From: Deltaproteobacteria bacterium | GTDB lineage: Bacteria; Desulfobacterota; Binatia; UTPRO1 | Length of the DNA stretch: 64,000 nt | Assembly: GCA_020852955.1 (NCBI GenBank) | Contig: JADYZW010000044.1 | Location: forward strand, 1-64,000 | Direction of reading: 5' to 3' | In this document: positions 42,860 through 52,603 of the stretch, one piece after another | How the letters are laid out: each line of letters starts with the position of its first letter | Position numbering within the stretch: position 1 is the first letter of the stretch | Notes under the pieces: generated by a model | Told to the model about the DNA's origin: nothing | What the model saw: the letters and a program-made list of their open reading frames with translations, nothing else | Databases searched by the model: none | Program-made: the position numbers and the translations under genes

Positions 42860-44383
42860 CTACTGCTCGATGCAGTAGATGCGCTCGGCCGGCGTGCTGC
42901 AGAGGCCGGTCGCGCCGTCCGTCCAGTTGCCGTTCGTGGCGTTGATGTCGCCCTTCGAGCCCTGGGCCCAGCCGCTGCTGCTCGTCCAGCCGTTGCTGCC
43001 GCCGTCGTTGGCGCAGTTGGTCGGACAGTTGGAGAACGCCGGACACGGGCCCGAGCCCGGCGAGAGGTAGGTCTCGTTGTCGCAGGCGCCCGCCGTGTTG
43101 ACGTACGTCCACGGCAGGAAGGGCGCGCTCGCGGACACGTCGTTCCCGTACTCGTCGCGGCTGATCGCGTTGGCGATGGCGCCGTCGGTGAGGTCGATCC
43201 AGTTGTTGGCGATCAACGCCCCGTCGGTCCGGCGGTAGTTCACGCTGGCGTGGGTGCTGCGGGTCGCGGGAGAGGCGCCGAGGGCGCAGAGCCACGCCTG
43301 GTAGACGCCCGTCAGGCCCGCCGCCGCCGCCCGGGTGTTGCAGGTCGCGTCGGCGCCGGCGAGGCCGCCCAGATTGCCGCCGCTGCTGGTGCTGGTGACG
43401 AACATCCGGCACACGCCCAGCACGTCGCAGCTGCAGGGCGCGCAGGGACCGCCGCAATCGACCGCGGTCTCGCCCTGGTTCTGGACGCCGTCGGAGCAGG
43501 TCGGCGCCTGACAGACGTTGCCAATGCAGACGCCGCTCGTGCAGTCCGCGCCGGTGGCGCAGCCGCCGCCCGGCGGACACGCCGCGCAGGGACCGCCGCA
43601 ATCGACGTCCGTCTCGCTCTGGTTCTGGACGCCGTCGGAACAGGTCGGCGCCTGACAGACGCCGCTCGCGCAGACGCCGCTCGTGCAATCCGCGCCGGTG
43701 GTGCAGCCGCCGCCCGGCGGACACCCCGCGCAGGGACCGCCGCAATCGACGTCGCTCTCACCCTGGTTCTGGAGGCCGTCGGAACAGGTCGGCGTGCAGC
43801 TGCCTTCCGTCGTCACCTTCTTGTGCGAGTACTCCGCGGCGGCCTTGTTGACGATCACGCCGTTCCCGGCCGGGAACTTCACGCTGTAGGAGTCGCCGCC
43901 GCCGATCTCGAGGAAGGCGCACGCGTCGGTGCCGATGTTCGGAGGCGTCACGTTGAGCGGCAGGATCTTACCGCTCGCCTGGGCCTGGATCTGGAAGACG
44001 CCGCTCCCGGACTTCTTGAGCTGGATCTTCTTCACCGGCGTGCCGTTCTCGCCCTTGGAGTCGCTGTACTTGAAGCCCTTGGCGGCGGTGCCGGTCCAGA
44101 ACGGCTTGCCCTTGCCGTTGAGGCCTTGCGGCAGCGCGAACACCTGCAGGCTCGGCGTCGTGCCGTTGGCGCGGATCGTGAGCGTCGCGCCGTTGAGCAC
44201 GGGATCGCCGACGATGGTGTTCGGGCTCGCCTTCTCCTTGGCCTTCACCTGGACCTTGCGCTTGTCGGGCGTCGTCGGGTTCTTCGCCTGGAACTGCGCG
44301 CCGAGGATCGTCTGATCGGCGGCGTGGAGCGGAGCGGCGATCAAGAGACCGAGCGCGATCGCTACGAGAGACGTGACGTGCAT
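42860..44383 (-). CDS. Secreted protein: shared beta module, Cys-rich repeats, DUF1554 domain
   Basis: 507 residues. The signal peptide is cut near HAA (residue 22). A beta-rich module (about 23-190) is related to the C-terminal module of the other big secreted proteins here. Cys-rich repeats of 48 residues (200-247, 248-295, partial 296-318) with CSDGVQNQGETDVDCGGPC follow. The DUF1554 domain (about 327-507) has FVTSTSSGGNLGGLAGAD, YQAWLCALG and NWIDLTDGAI. DUF1554 occurs in leptospiral and myxobacterial surface proteins. Here the shared module is N-terminal instead of C-terminal. GAGGAACCCGCTC precedes ATG 44383. Confidence 0.85.
   Translation of the reverse strand: MHVTSLVAIALGLLIAAPLHAADQTILGAQFQAKNPTTPDKRKVQVKAKEKASPNTIVGDPVLNGATLTIRANGTTPSLQVFALPQGLNGKGKPFWTGTAAKGFKYSDSKGENGTPVKKIQLKKSGSGVFQIQAQASGKILPLNVTPPNIGTDACAFLEIGGGDSYSVKFPAGNGVIVNKAAAEYSHKKVTTEGSCTPTCSDGLQNQGESDVDCGGPCAGCPPGGGCTTGADCTSGVCASGVCQAPTCSDGVQNQSETDVDCGGPCAACPPGGGCATGADCTSGVCIGNVCQAPTCSDGVQNQGETAVDCGGPCAPCSCDVLGVCRMFVTSTSSGGNLGGLAGADATCNTRAAAAGLTGVYQAWLCALGASPATRSTHASVNYRRTDGALIANNWIDLTDGAIANAISRDEYGNDVSASAPFLPWTYVNTAGACDNETYLSPGSGPCPAFSNCPTNCANDGGSNGWTSSSGWAQGSKGDINATNGNWTDGATGLCSTPAERIYCIEQ
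43430..43790 (-). repeat. Tandem 144-bp repeats encoding CSDGVQNQ Cys-rich units
   Basis: Two and a half copies of a 48-codon unit with nearly identical DNA, inside the gene at 42860-44383. The units code a CGGPC...CPPGGGC Cys-rich module distinct from DUF4215. Confidence 0.85.
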
Positions 44384-44580
44384 GAGCGGGTTCCTCTATG
44401 GAGTGGTTGGGGGTTGGGTGCCGCAGACTCCGGGAAGTCGCGCCGCATTGCACAGACGACGGAGTGCGTCAAGCCGCGGCGCGGCGTCCGGGCCCTTCCG
44501 CGTCCCGAGATCTCGTCGGCCGTCCGCGATCGCGGTACGCGGTTGCGGCGCCGCCCGTCATCGCCTAGCTTCGCCGCCCC

Positions 44581-46134
44581 GTGCACGGTTCGCCCGCTTC
44601 CGACCGCGGCGCCGCGTGGACGGTCGCCGCGCTGACGGTCGCCGCGGCGCTGCTCCGCGCGCCGACGCTCGGCCGTTCGCTCTGGCTCGACGAGGCGTGG
44701 CGCGCCAACGTCGCGCTCGCGCCGGACGCCGACGCCTTCTGGAGCCAGGTGCTCGGCGGCGGCGGGATCACGGCGCCGATGCCGCCGCTCTTCGCGCTCG
44801 CGCTCCGCGCGGTCGGAACAGTCGTCGGCCACTCCGCCCTCGGAATGCGGGCGCTGCCGGTCGCCGCGAGCGTCGCCGCCGTGCCGCTCTCGTGGATCGT
44901 CGCGCGCCGCGCCGCCGGTCGCGCGGCCGGCCTCGTGGCGGCGCTCCTCTTCGCCGCCTCGCCGACCGCGCTCCTCCACGGCCAGGAGCTCAAGCAGTAC
45001 TCGACCGACGTCGCGGTCGTGTTGCTCCTCCTCGCGGCGGCGAGCGCCGTCGCGGCGGCGCCGACGCCGCGCCGCTGGCTCGCGCTGGCGCTCGTCGAGA
45101 GCGCGGCGACCGGGTTCTCGTATCCGAGCGCGCTCGCGCTCCCGGGTATCGCGCTCGCGACCCTCGCGACGTGCCGCGACGGCGCGGCGCGGCGCCGCTG
45201 GCTCACCGCGCACGCCCTGAGCGGCGGCGCCGCGCTCGCCTGGTACGCGCTCGTGATCGGCCCGCAGCGCGCGCGACCGGCGGTCTCGGCTTACTGGGCG
45301 GGCGACTTCCCGCCGCTCGAGGGCGCGCCGGGTGCGGGGTGGGTGGTGGAACGTCTCGGCGAGTTCCTCGGCTACGCGTCGCTTCGCCCGCCCTGGCTCG
45401 CGGCGGCGCTCGTGCTGGTCGGGCTCGCGCTCGCCGCACGCTGGCTCAGCGTCGCCGCGCTCGCGAGCCTCGCGGCGGTCGTCGCCGCCGCCGCGTGGCA
45501 GGTCTACCCCCTCTCGGGCGGACGCACGACGATGTTCCTCCTGCCCTTCGTCTACCTCGGCGTCGCGGCCGCCGCGGCGCCGCTCACCCGCCGATCCCTA
45601 CCGCGCTTCGTGCACGTGCTGCTCGCCGCCGGTGGCGCAGTCGTCGTCGCGCCGACGCTCGTGGCCGGGGTACGCGCGCCGGCGGCGGGCGTCGTCTACG
45701 AGGAGACGGCGCCGCTCGTGGCCGCGCTCGCGGCGGCACGCCGGCCGAACGACCGCGTCTACGTGTACGACGGCGCGGTGCAAGCGTTCCGCTTCCACCA
45801 CCCCGCGCTCGATCCCGCGATCACGCTCGGCGGCTCGCATCGGAACGACCCTGCCGCCTACGGCGCCGAGCTGACACCGTTTCTCGTTCCGGGCCAGCGG
45901 CTCTGGCTGCTGTTCTCGCACGTCCACACGCCGCCGAGCGGCCGCTCCGAGCGCGACACGATCCTCGCCGACCTGACGCCCTACGCCCGCCAGCTCGACG
46001 TCCGCGAGACCGCGGGCGGCGCCTCCCTGCATCTCTTCGAGGTCGTGCGCGCGCCGGGCGCGGTGCGCCACTTGAAGCTCACGCCCCGGGACCTCGCCGA
46101 CCCCGCGCGCATGCAGGAGCTGCTCGGACGCTGA
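44581..46134 (+). CDS. GT39-type glycosyltransferase, membrane protein
   Basis: 517 residues. About ten membrane helices in the first 370 residues are followed by a soluble C-terminal domain. SLWLDEAWRANVAL near 33 has the Asp-Glu pair after helix 1 that is the catalytic signature of the GT-C/GT39 fold, and HGQELKQYSTDVAVVLLLL near 138 is typical. It should transfer a sugar from a polyprenyl-phosphate donor to an extracytoplasmic acceptor. A second enzyme of this type starts at 62715. GTG 44581 is the only good start; divergent from the DUF1554 protein. Confidence 0.85.
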   Translation: MHGSPASDRGAAWTVAALTVAAALLRAPTLGRSLWLDEAWRANVALAPDADAFWSQVLGGGGITAPMPPLFALALRAVGTVVGHSALGMRALPVAASVAAVPLSWIVARRAAGRAAGLVAALLFAASPTALLHGQELKQYSTDVAVVLLLLAAASAVAAAPTPRRWLALALVESAATGFSYPSALALPGIALATLATCRDGAARRRWLTAHALSGGAALAWYALVIGPQRARPAVSAYWAGDFPPLEGAPGAGWVVERLGEFLGYASLRPPWLAAALVLVGLALAARWLSVAALASLAAVVAAAAWQVYPLSGGRTTMFLLPFVYLGVAAAAAPLTRRSLPRFVHVLLAAGGAVVVAPTLVAGVRAPAAGVVYEETAPLVAALAAARRPNDRVYVYDGAVQAFRFHHPALDPAITLGGSHRNDPAAYGAELTPFLVPGQRLWLLFSHVHTPPSGRSERDTILADLTPYARQLDVRETAGGASLHLFEVVRAPGAVRHLKLTPRDLADPARMQELLGR

Positions 46135-47883
46135 CTACGCGCCGAAGAGGCCCTTCAGGTCCTTCTTCACGATCTTGCCGTTGGCGTTCCGCGGCAGGGT
46201 GTCGGGAAGGAAGAGGATCTTCACCGGCACCTTGAACGCCGCGATCTTCTGCGAGACGAAGTGGCGGAGCTCCTCTTCGGTCGCCTCGGCGTCGGCCTTC
46301 AGGTGGACGACGGCCGCCGGCTCCTCGCCGAGCGTGCGGTGGGGAATGCCCAAGACCGCGGCGTCCATCACCGCCGGGTGGTCGTAGAGCGCGTTCTCGA
46401 CCTCGACGCAGTAGATGTTCTCGCCGCCCCGGATCAGCATGTCCTTGGCGCGATCGACGATGTAGACGAAGCCCTCGTCGTCGACGCGCGCGAGGTCGCC
46501 GGTCTTCACCCAGCCGTCCACGAAGGTCTCGGCGGTCGCCTGCGGCTTGTTCCAGTAGCCGCGCACGACGATCGGGCCGCGGTACCAGAGCTCGCCGACC
46601 TCGCCCGTCGGCACGTCCGTGCCGTCGGCGCCGACGATCCGCACCTCGCCCGTCGGCGACGGCACGCCGCAGCTCGACGGCTTCCGCTCGTAGTCCTCGC
46701 CGACGTTGCTCGTCGCCGTGGCGGAGGTCTCCGTCATGCCCCAGCCCTGTCCCGGCGTCATCTTCGGGAAACGCTCCTTCAGACGCCGCACCAGCTCCGG
46801 AGCCGACGGCGCGCCGCCGTACGCGATGCTCTCGAGCGACGACAGGTCGAACTCGTCGAAGCGCGGGTGCTCGAGGATCTGCCAGGCGATGGTCGGGACG
46901 CCGCCCGCGTTGGTGATGCGCTCGCGCTCGATGATCTCAAGCGCCTGATCGACGTTCCAGCGCCGCATCATGACGAGCTTCATGCCGGCGAGAAGCGCCG
47001 GCACCATGATCGCGAAGCAGCCGGTCGCGTGGAAGAAGGGCACCGAGATGAGGATCGCCTTCTGCGGCCCGAGCGGATTCGGCGCCGGCGGCGCGTCGCC
47101 GCGGCGAAGGAACGCCCGCGTCTGCGCCGCGAGCGCGTTGAACACGTTGGAGATGATGTTGCGGTGGGTGATGACCGCGCCCTTCGGCTTCCCAGTCGTC
47201 CCGGAGGTGTAGAAGATGGTCGCGTCGTCGTCGGGGTCGAGCGCGACGGCCGGAAGGTCGCCCTGCTCGATCGCCGCCCACTCGTTCGGCGGTCCGAGAG
47301 TCTCCTCGAGCTTCCGCACGCGCGGATCGGCGATGTCCTGCTCGGTCGAGCGGCTGACGTAGATCTTCTCGAGGGCGGGGCAGGCGTCGACGTGCTCGCG
47401 CAGGCGCTCCCAGCGCTCGGCATCGGCGATCGCGATCCTGGTCCCGGAATCCTGGAGGCCGTACTCGAGCTCCGGACCCGTCCACCAGGCGTTGAGCGGG
47501 GTCACGATCGCGCCCGTGAGCGCGGCGGCCCAGAACGCCACGCTCCACTCGGGCAGATTCCGCATGACGATCGCGACCCGGTCGCCCTTCCCGACGCCGT
47601 CGGCGACCAGGCGCGCGGCGAAGCGGGCGACGGCGCGCCGGTGCGCGCCGAACGTCACACGCTCGTCGTCGTTCACGAGGAAGTCGCGGTCCGCGAAGAA
47701 CTGGCTCATCGCGAACACCTCGGCGAGCGTCGGTGGCGCGTTCTTCCAGACCTTGATCCTGGCCCCGCGGATCTCGCGCGCCTCCACCTCCAGCATCGAC
47801 CCCGGAGCGGTCATGCGGCGGTGCGCTTCCTCGATCGACATGGCGGGGAAGCCGGCGGGTAGATTGGGGCTCTCGGTCGTCAT
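46135..47883 (-). CDS. Acyl-CoA synthetase (AMP-forming ligase)
   Basis: 582 residues of the ANL superfamily. The ATP-binding motif YTSGTTGKPKGAVITH lies near 225, GWGMTETSATAT near 375, GELWYRGPIVVRGYW near 430, WVKTGDLARVDDEGFVYIVDR near 460 and the catalytic Lys in LPRNANGKIVKKDL near 572. It activates a carboxylate to acyl-AMP and then acyl-CoA. A long-chain or aromatic substrate is possible; specificity cannot be read. GAGGTCTGCCC precedes ATG 47883. Its stop abuts the GT39 gene stop on the other strand. Confidence 0.93.
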   Translation of the reverse strand: MTTESPNLPAGFPAMSIEEAHRRMTAPGSMLEVEAREIRGARIKVWKNAPPTLAEVFAMSQFFADRDFLVNDDERVTFGAHRRAVARFAARLVADGVGKGDRVAIVMRNLPEWSVAFWAAALTGAIVTPLNAWWTGPELEYGLQDSGTRIAIADAERWERLREHVDACPALEKIYVSRSTEQDIADPRVRKLEETLGPPNEWAAIEQGDLPAVALDPDDDATIFYTSGTTGKPKGAVITHRNIISNVFNALAAQTRAFLRRGDAPPAPNPLGPQKAILISVPFFHATGCFAIMVPALLAGMKLVMMRRWNVDQALEIIERERITNAGGVPTIAWQILEHPRFDEFDLSSLESIAYGGAPSAPELVRRLKERFPKMTPGQGWGMTETSATATSNVGEDYERKPSSCGVPSPTGEVRIVGADGTDVPTGEVGELWYRGPIVVRGYWNKPQATAETFVDGWVKTGDLARVDDEGFVYIVDRAKDMLIRGGENIYCVEVENALYDHPAVMDAAVLGIPHRTLGEEPAAVVHLKADAEATEEELRHFVSQKIAAFKVPVKILFLPDTLPRNANGKIVKKDLKGLFGA

Positions 47884-48158
47884 GGGCAGACCTCGCAGTC
47901 GTGGGAGAATGGAGGGAATCGACTAGCGCGGGCCGGGGTCCGCCTCAAGCTCGGCGCCGGCCCTCGGGCGAGCGCCGACGACCCGCGGGGCGAGCGCCCG
48001 GGCGCTCGCCAGCGCGTGCGCCTCACCCGTATCCCTGCCGCCGCCGCGACCGCGCGCACGGCGCGCTTGTGCGATGCCGCACGGGAATGGTACACGCGCT
48101 CTCGCTTCTTCTCCGTGCCGTGACCCGTCGATACCACCGTCTTCCTGAGGAGGAGACC

Positions 48159-51100
48159 ATGCCGCAGCCCCCCGTCCGCCCGCGACGACGTACCGGCGCG
48201 CTCCGCGCTCTCTGCGCCCTGGCCGCGATCACGCTCGTCGGGGGTGCCCGCCCCGTCCTCGCCGCCAACCCGGCGCCGGTGCAGCTCTTCTACCTGCCGT
48301 TCCCGGAAGACCAACTCCTGACGGGCCTCCAGGCGATCGCGAACAGCGCGACGCCGACCAATCCGGTCACGACCTACATCTCGATCGCGGCCGCCGTGAA
48401 CGGCACCATCATCTATTACGACCAGTGGGAGAACGGGTACGACACCGACATCGCCAACCCCCTCGACCTCTACGCCTCGCCGGGCAACACGGACGGCACG
48501 CAGATCTGGGGCGACGGCAACCCGGCGAACGGCTTTCCCCCGGGCATCCCGAGCGACCTGATCAACGCCGGCACCGTCATCATCCTCAACAACGACATCA
48601 ACACCGGGAATCTCCTCGCCATCGACTTCGACGGCCGCGACAAGATCGCGGCCACGCGTACGGTCGCCGTCAGCCACACGGCCTGGGCCGACGGCTCCGA
48701 CACCCTGCTCGCCGGATCCGTCGAGGTGCTCGACACCTCGAACTGGGGCACCGACTATCGGGCTCCGGTGGGCCAGGACATCCCCGACGCGAGCGACCAT
48801 CAGATGTTCGAGTACACGGGGCTCCTCATCCAGGCGGGCGAAGGCGGCGCGAACGTGCAGATCGACGCGGACGCCAACGGCTCCTTCGAAACCAACGTCG
48901 CGCTCATCGAGGGCCAGAGTCACTTCGTCAACGGCGGCGTCGAAGTCGGCGCTCGCGTCCTGTCGGACGCTCCCGTACAGGTCGACATCCTGACCGGAGA
49001 CGTCGGCTCCAACTACGAGAGCCGCGACTCCGCGCTCGTTCCGGTGTCGCGCTGGTCGACCTCGTCCTACACGCCGGTCTCGACCGCGACCACGGGCGGC
49101 ATGGGCACGACGGTGTGGCTCTACAATCCCGGCGCCGGCAACCTCACCGTGCAGTACACGACCCGCGACGGCGTCGGCAACCTCACGACCACGCCGCTCG
49201 TCGTGCCCGGCGGCGTCGCGGGCGGCTACCTGGCGCAGATCGTTCCCGACGGCTACGGCGCCCGCTTCACCGCCGCTTCGGACTTCTTCGCCTTTTCGAC
49301 CACGAACTCGACCGACGCGTCGACCGGCGGCAATCAGTCCTGGGACTGGGGCTTCACCCTGGTGCCCGAGGACTCCTTGACGCCTCAGGTGCTGATCGGC
49401 CTCGGCATCGGCCGCGATCCGACGTCGGGAGTGAACCCCAACGAGAACGGCAACCCGGTGTGGGTGACGCCGGTCGGGAACGGCGACACGGCGGTCACGG
49501 TCTACGTGGACTTCGACGCCAACCCCGCGACTGGGCCTCTCACCGATCCGAACGGCAACAAGTACGACGTCGCGCTCAGCCTGCGCGAGCTCGACCGCGC
49601 CAAGGTGTACGACCCGAACGACCGGAATCAGACCGGCATGCTGCTCTACACGCTCGCCAACGGCGTAAACCTGGCGGCGGCGTGGGGCCAGGATCCGCTG
49701 ACGGCGAGCGCGGGCGCCCCCGGGCTCGACGTGGGCACCGGCGTCCCGCCGCTGTCGCTCTTCTCCGCCGGCAAGAACGGCACCATCTACACCGACGTCG
49801 ACGGCGACGGCTTCATCAGCCCCGGCGACGTGATCACCTACACCATTGTCGTCACCAACGTCAGCCGCGCGCCCGTGCCGAACGTGCTCGTGCAGGACAC
49901 GCTGCCGGCCGACGTCACGTACGTCCCGAACAGCACGCTCTTCAAGAACGCCTCGAACGTCGTGACGCCGGTTCCCGACGACGGCATCGGCACCGCGTTC
50001 CCGCTCGACGGCGCCGGCAAGGTGCTCGATCCGCTCAATCCCCTGCCCGTCGGCGGCACCTACGAAGTCACCTTCCAGGTGACGATCGACACCTTCCCGA
50101 ACCTCACGCCCGGCACCACGGACATCGTGAACCTCTGCGCCGCGACCGCGCTCGGCATCGAGGTTCCGTGCCAGGATACGACGACCCTCTTCGGGTGCAT
50201 CGGCGACTTCTTGTGGAACGACCTCGACGCCGACGCCGTGCAGGACGGCGGTCCCGAGACCGGCATCGGGTCGGTGCAGCTGAATCTCTACCTCGACGCC
50301 AACGGCAACGGCATCATCGACGGCGGCGAGAGCGTCATCGCCACCCAATCCACCAACGGCGGCGGCGGCTACCACTTCTACGGGCTCCAGGCCGGCTCCT
50401 ACATCGTCGACGTCGTGAACGCGTCGGTGCCTCCGGGCTACATCCTCACCACCGCGAACGACCCGAAAGCGATCACGCTCGCCGGCGGCCAGTGCAACCT
50501 GACCGCGGATTTCGGGTACCGCCTGCCGCCGACGGTCACCCCGACGCCGACGCTCACGACGACGCCCACGCCGACCCGTACGGCCACCCCAACCGCCACC
50601 GTCACGGCCACCCGCACGGCGACGCCGACCGTCACCGCGACCCCGACGCGAACCGCGACCCCGACCGTCACGGCCACGCCGACGGTCACCGCGACACCGA
50701 CGGTCACGCCGACCCCGACGGTGACCGCGACTTCGACGCCCACCGCAACCGTGACGGCCACCCGAACGCCGACGGCAACGCCGACGGCGACCCTCACGCC
50801 GACGCCGACCCCGAGCGCGACGCCGGTCTGCGGCGACGGCGTCATCGCGTTCCCCGAGACCTGCGACCCGCCGGGCGCGCCGACGTCGCCGATCGTCACC
50901 AATCTCTGCCGCAGCAACTGCACCTATTGCGGCGACGGCTTCACCCAGAGCGATCAGGGCGAAAGCTGCGACGACGGCAACGACGTCTCAGGCTGCCGCA
51001 CCGACAAGCCGCAGAAGCCGCTCGACGGCTGCCTCAACAGCTGTCTCCGTCCGATCTGCGACGACCCGGCGCGCATCCAGCTCTTCGACAAGGTGTCGAG

Positions 51101-51758
51101 CGGCAAGGACGACGTCGTCCAAGTGCACGCGCGCCTCATCACCGACATCGACGTGAACCCGGATGGGCCGCCCTTCGAGCTCGAAATCTCGCGCCGGCTC
51201 TGCTCCAAGAACCCAACCGAGGTCTGCTCGGCCGACACCGAGTGCGCCGCGTTCACCCCGGGTTCCTCGTGCACCGACCATGCCTGCTCGCACGACGTGA
51301 ACGCACTCTGCTCGGCCGACGCCGAATGCGACGCGCTCTCGCCCGGCGCCACGTGCAGCGTGGTGACCCCGGCGAGCGTGGTATTCCGGCAGTCGCTCCC
51401 GAGCGGCATCCCGGTCGGAAACCCGCTCCGCTGGCGCTTCCGCGACCCGCTCGCGAAGACCCAGGGTGGGCTCTTCCAGGTGAAGATCCAGGCGAAGATG
51501 GATCCCCGACGCTGCGCCGGCGGCAGCAACGACGACCGCCCGTGCGTCACCGACCAGGACTGCCCCGGCGTCGGCGCGTGCGTCGGCTACTACCAGTTCA
51601 AGTTGAAGAGCTACGGCGACGCCGAGCGCTCGGTGCACGACATGCAGACGCGCATCCGGATCGGCGGCGAGGAGTGGGCCGTCCGCGGCCTCTGGGCGCA
51701 GTACCCGAACGCCTGGAAGTTCGGAAAGAAGAGCCAGCTGCTCGACACGTACCCCTGA
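48159..51758 (+). CDS. Giant secreted surface protein with DUF11/SdrD-like domains, Thr-Pro linker and shared C-module
   Basis: 1199 residues. The signal peptide is cut near VLAA (residue 36). A large beta-rich N-terminal domain (37-540, FYLPFPEDQLLTGLQAIAN, YYDQWENGYD) of a kind seen in IgGFc-binding/SprB-like surface proteins precedes a DUF11 domain (about 544-640) and an SdrD B-like domain (about 680-786, IGDFLWNDLDADAVQDGG). A 100-residue Thr/Pro tract (790-889), a Cys-rich DUF4215-like part (892-965) and the C-module (about 968-1199) containing three CxxDxEC inserts and EEWAVRGLW follow. It is probably displayed outside the cell as an adhesin or matrix protein. ATG 48159 has GAGGAGGAG upstream. 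Confidence 0.88.
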   Translation: MPQPPVRPRRRTGALRALCALAAITLVGGARPVLAANPAPVQLFYLPFPEDQLLTGLQAIANSATPTNPVTTYISIAAAVNGTIIYYDQWENGYDTDIANPLDLYASPGNTDGTQIWGDGNPANGFPPGIPSDLINAGTVIILNNDINTGNLLAIDFDGRDKIAATRTVAVSHTAWADGSDTLLAGSVEVLDTSNWGTDYRAPVGQDIPDASDHQMFEYTGLLIQAGEGGANVQIDADANGSFETNVALIEGQSHFVNGGVEVGARVLSDAPVQVDILTGDVGSNYESRDSALVPVSRWSTSSYTPVSTATTGGMGTTVWLYNPGAGNLTVQYTTRDGVGNLTTTPLVVPGGVAGGYLAQIVPDGYGARFTAASDFFAFSTTNSTDASTGGNQSWDWGFTLVPEDSLTPQVLIGLGIGRDPTSGVNPNENGNPVWVTPVGNGDTAVTVYVDFDANPATGPLTDPNGNKYDVALSLRELDRAKVYDPNDRNQTGMLLYTLANGVNLAAAWGQDPLTASAGAPGLDVGTGVPPLSLFSAGKNGTIYTDVDGDGFISPGDVITYTIVVTNVSRAPVPNVLVQDTLPADVTYVPNSTLFKNASNVVTPVPDDGIGTAFPLDGAGKVLDPLNPLPVGGTYEVTFQVTIDTFPNLTPGTTDIVNLCAATALGIEVPCQDTTTLFGCIGDFLWNDLDADAVQDGGPETGIGSVQLNLYLDANGNGIIDGGESVIATQSTNGGGGYHFYGLQAGSYIVDVVNASVPPGYILTTANDPKAITLAGGQCNLTADFGYRLPPTVTPTPTLTTTPTPTRTATPTATVTATRTATPTVTATPTRTATPTVTATPTVTATPTVTPTPTVTATSTPTATVTATRTPTATPTATLTPTPTPSATPVCGDGVIAFPETCDPPGAPTSPIVTNLCRSNCTYCGDGFTQSDQGESCDDGNDVSGCRTDKPQKPLDGCLNSCLRPICDDPARIQLFDKVSSGKDDVVQVHARLITDIDVNPDGPPFELEISRRLCSKNPTEVCSADTECAAFTPGSSCTDHACSHDVNALCSADAECDALSPGATCSVVTPASVVFRQSLPSGIPVGNPLRWRFRDPLAKTQGGLFQVKIQAKMDPRRCAGGSNDDRPCVTDQDCPGVGACVGYYQFKLKSYGDAERSVHDMQTRIRIGGEEWAVRGLWAQYPNAWKFGKKSQLLDTYP
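50526..50826 (+). repeat. Thr-Pro low-complexity tract
   Basis: About 300 bases of imperfect ACN-CCN and ACC-GCG codon alternation encode a 100-residue Thr/Pro/Ala/Val linker in the 48159-51758 protein. The strand stays rigid and is a candidate O-glycosylation site. Slippage could change its length. Confidence 0.9.
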
Positions 51759-52070
51759 ACGGACGCGGGTGAGGCGCGGCGCCGCGGTTCCACCGATCGC
51801 GGTGCCGGCGCCGGGGATCGCGCGGTTCGGCATGCGCCCGCCCGCCGAGGCCAGGCGTTCAGCCGAGCCGAATCCCTTGGCTACGCGGTCGAGACACCCC
51901 GCGCTCCGAGGCGAAACGCCGCCGGGACCAGGAATGGGTACGTGAAAGTGTACGGATCGATGATGTACGCCCTCCCCGCTCTAGGTTCGGTGCGTGAAGC
52001 TGCTGGTTCGTGGCCTCGCGGAAGTCGGAGCTCAAGCACGGTGTCGCCGCGACTGAGCGCGCGGCCCTCC
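51759..52070. other. Gene-free stretch between the surface protein and the IS200-type element
   Basis: 312 bases with no supported gene. Base composition is slightly lower in GC than the preceding gene. A short frame ending in the first hairpin of the element (about 52013-52114) has coding-like bias but no recognisable product. It may mark the insertion site or a fragment of a former neighbour. Confidence 0.4.
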
Positions 52071-52111
52071 GCCGCCTGAAGGCGGCGGGTTCGCGGGCGC
52101 CTGAAGGCGCC
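52071..52111. repeat. Two adjacent hairpins with TGAA loops (IS right end)
   Basis: GCCGCC-TGAA-GGCGGC (52071-52086) and GGCGCC-TGAA-GGCGCC (52096-52111) are both perfect six-base stems with an identical four-base loop, 10 bases apart. Confidence 0.85.
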
Positions 52112-52149
52112 TAAAGAACCTCACCGGGTGATGCAGGCTCATGATGATG

Positions 52150-52584
52150 TCACTCACTCACCTTGAACCGGTCGTCCTCCTGGGGCTCGGCATCTTGCGT
52201 CCGGATGTACTCCGCAATCATCTCATCGGTCACATTCCCGCTGCTGCACACGAAGTACCCGCGGCTCCACAGATGCCGGTCCCAGAACGCCGCCCTCAAC
52301 TTCCGATGGTCCATGAGCAGCCGGTGCGACGTCTTCCCTTTGATCGCCTGCATCACCCGGCTCGGAGCCAGATGCGGGGGCACGCTCAACCGCAGGTGCA
52401 CATGATCCGGCCGAATGTACCCCGCGATGATCGCAATGTCGTGCGCCCGGCAGCTCTGCTGGATCAGCCCACGCATCTCCTGGCCCACGTCCCCACGCAA
52501 CGCCGGCTTGCGCTACTTCGTGGTGAGCACGAAATGGTAGTGCAGCTCACAAACCGTGTGCGATCCGCGCCGGTACGGGGCCAT
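52150..52584 (-). pseudogene. tnpA: IS200/IS605 transposase TnpA, interrupted by an amber codon
   Basis: The frame from ATG 52584 is 144 residues, the size of a full TnpA. It opens YRRGSHTVCELHYHFVLTTK, then meets TAG at 52513-52515 (codon 24), where the family usually has Tyr (the KYRKP motif), and continues RKPALRGDV. The HUH pair HVH (His61, His63) and catalytic Tyr110 in RGYFVCSSG are intact downstream. Only a TTG at 52500 could restart translation, and that loses the first beta strand. A single-base nonsense change makes it a recent pseudogene, unless TAG is read through. It lies in the lower-GC island beside the restriction genes. Confidence 0.85.
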
Positions 52585-52603
52585 GGCGTCCACCGTACCG
52601 CAA

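Noticed and set aside
52013..52114. Possible TnpB remnant or toxin-antitoxin gene left of the IS hairpins
   Set aside because: About 30 codons with bias but no motif; the end coincides with hairpin sequence, so evidence is too thin.
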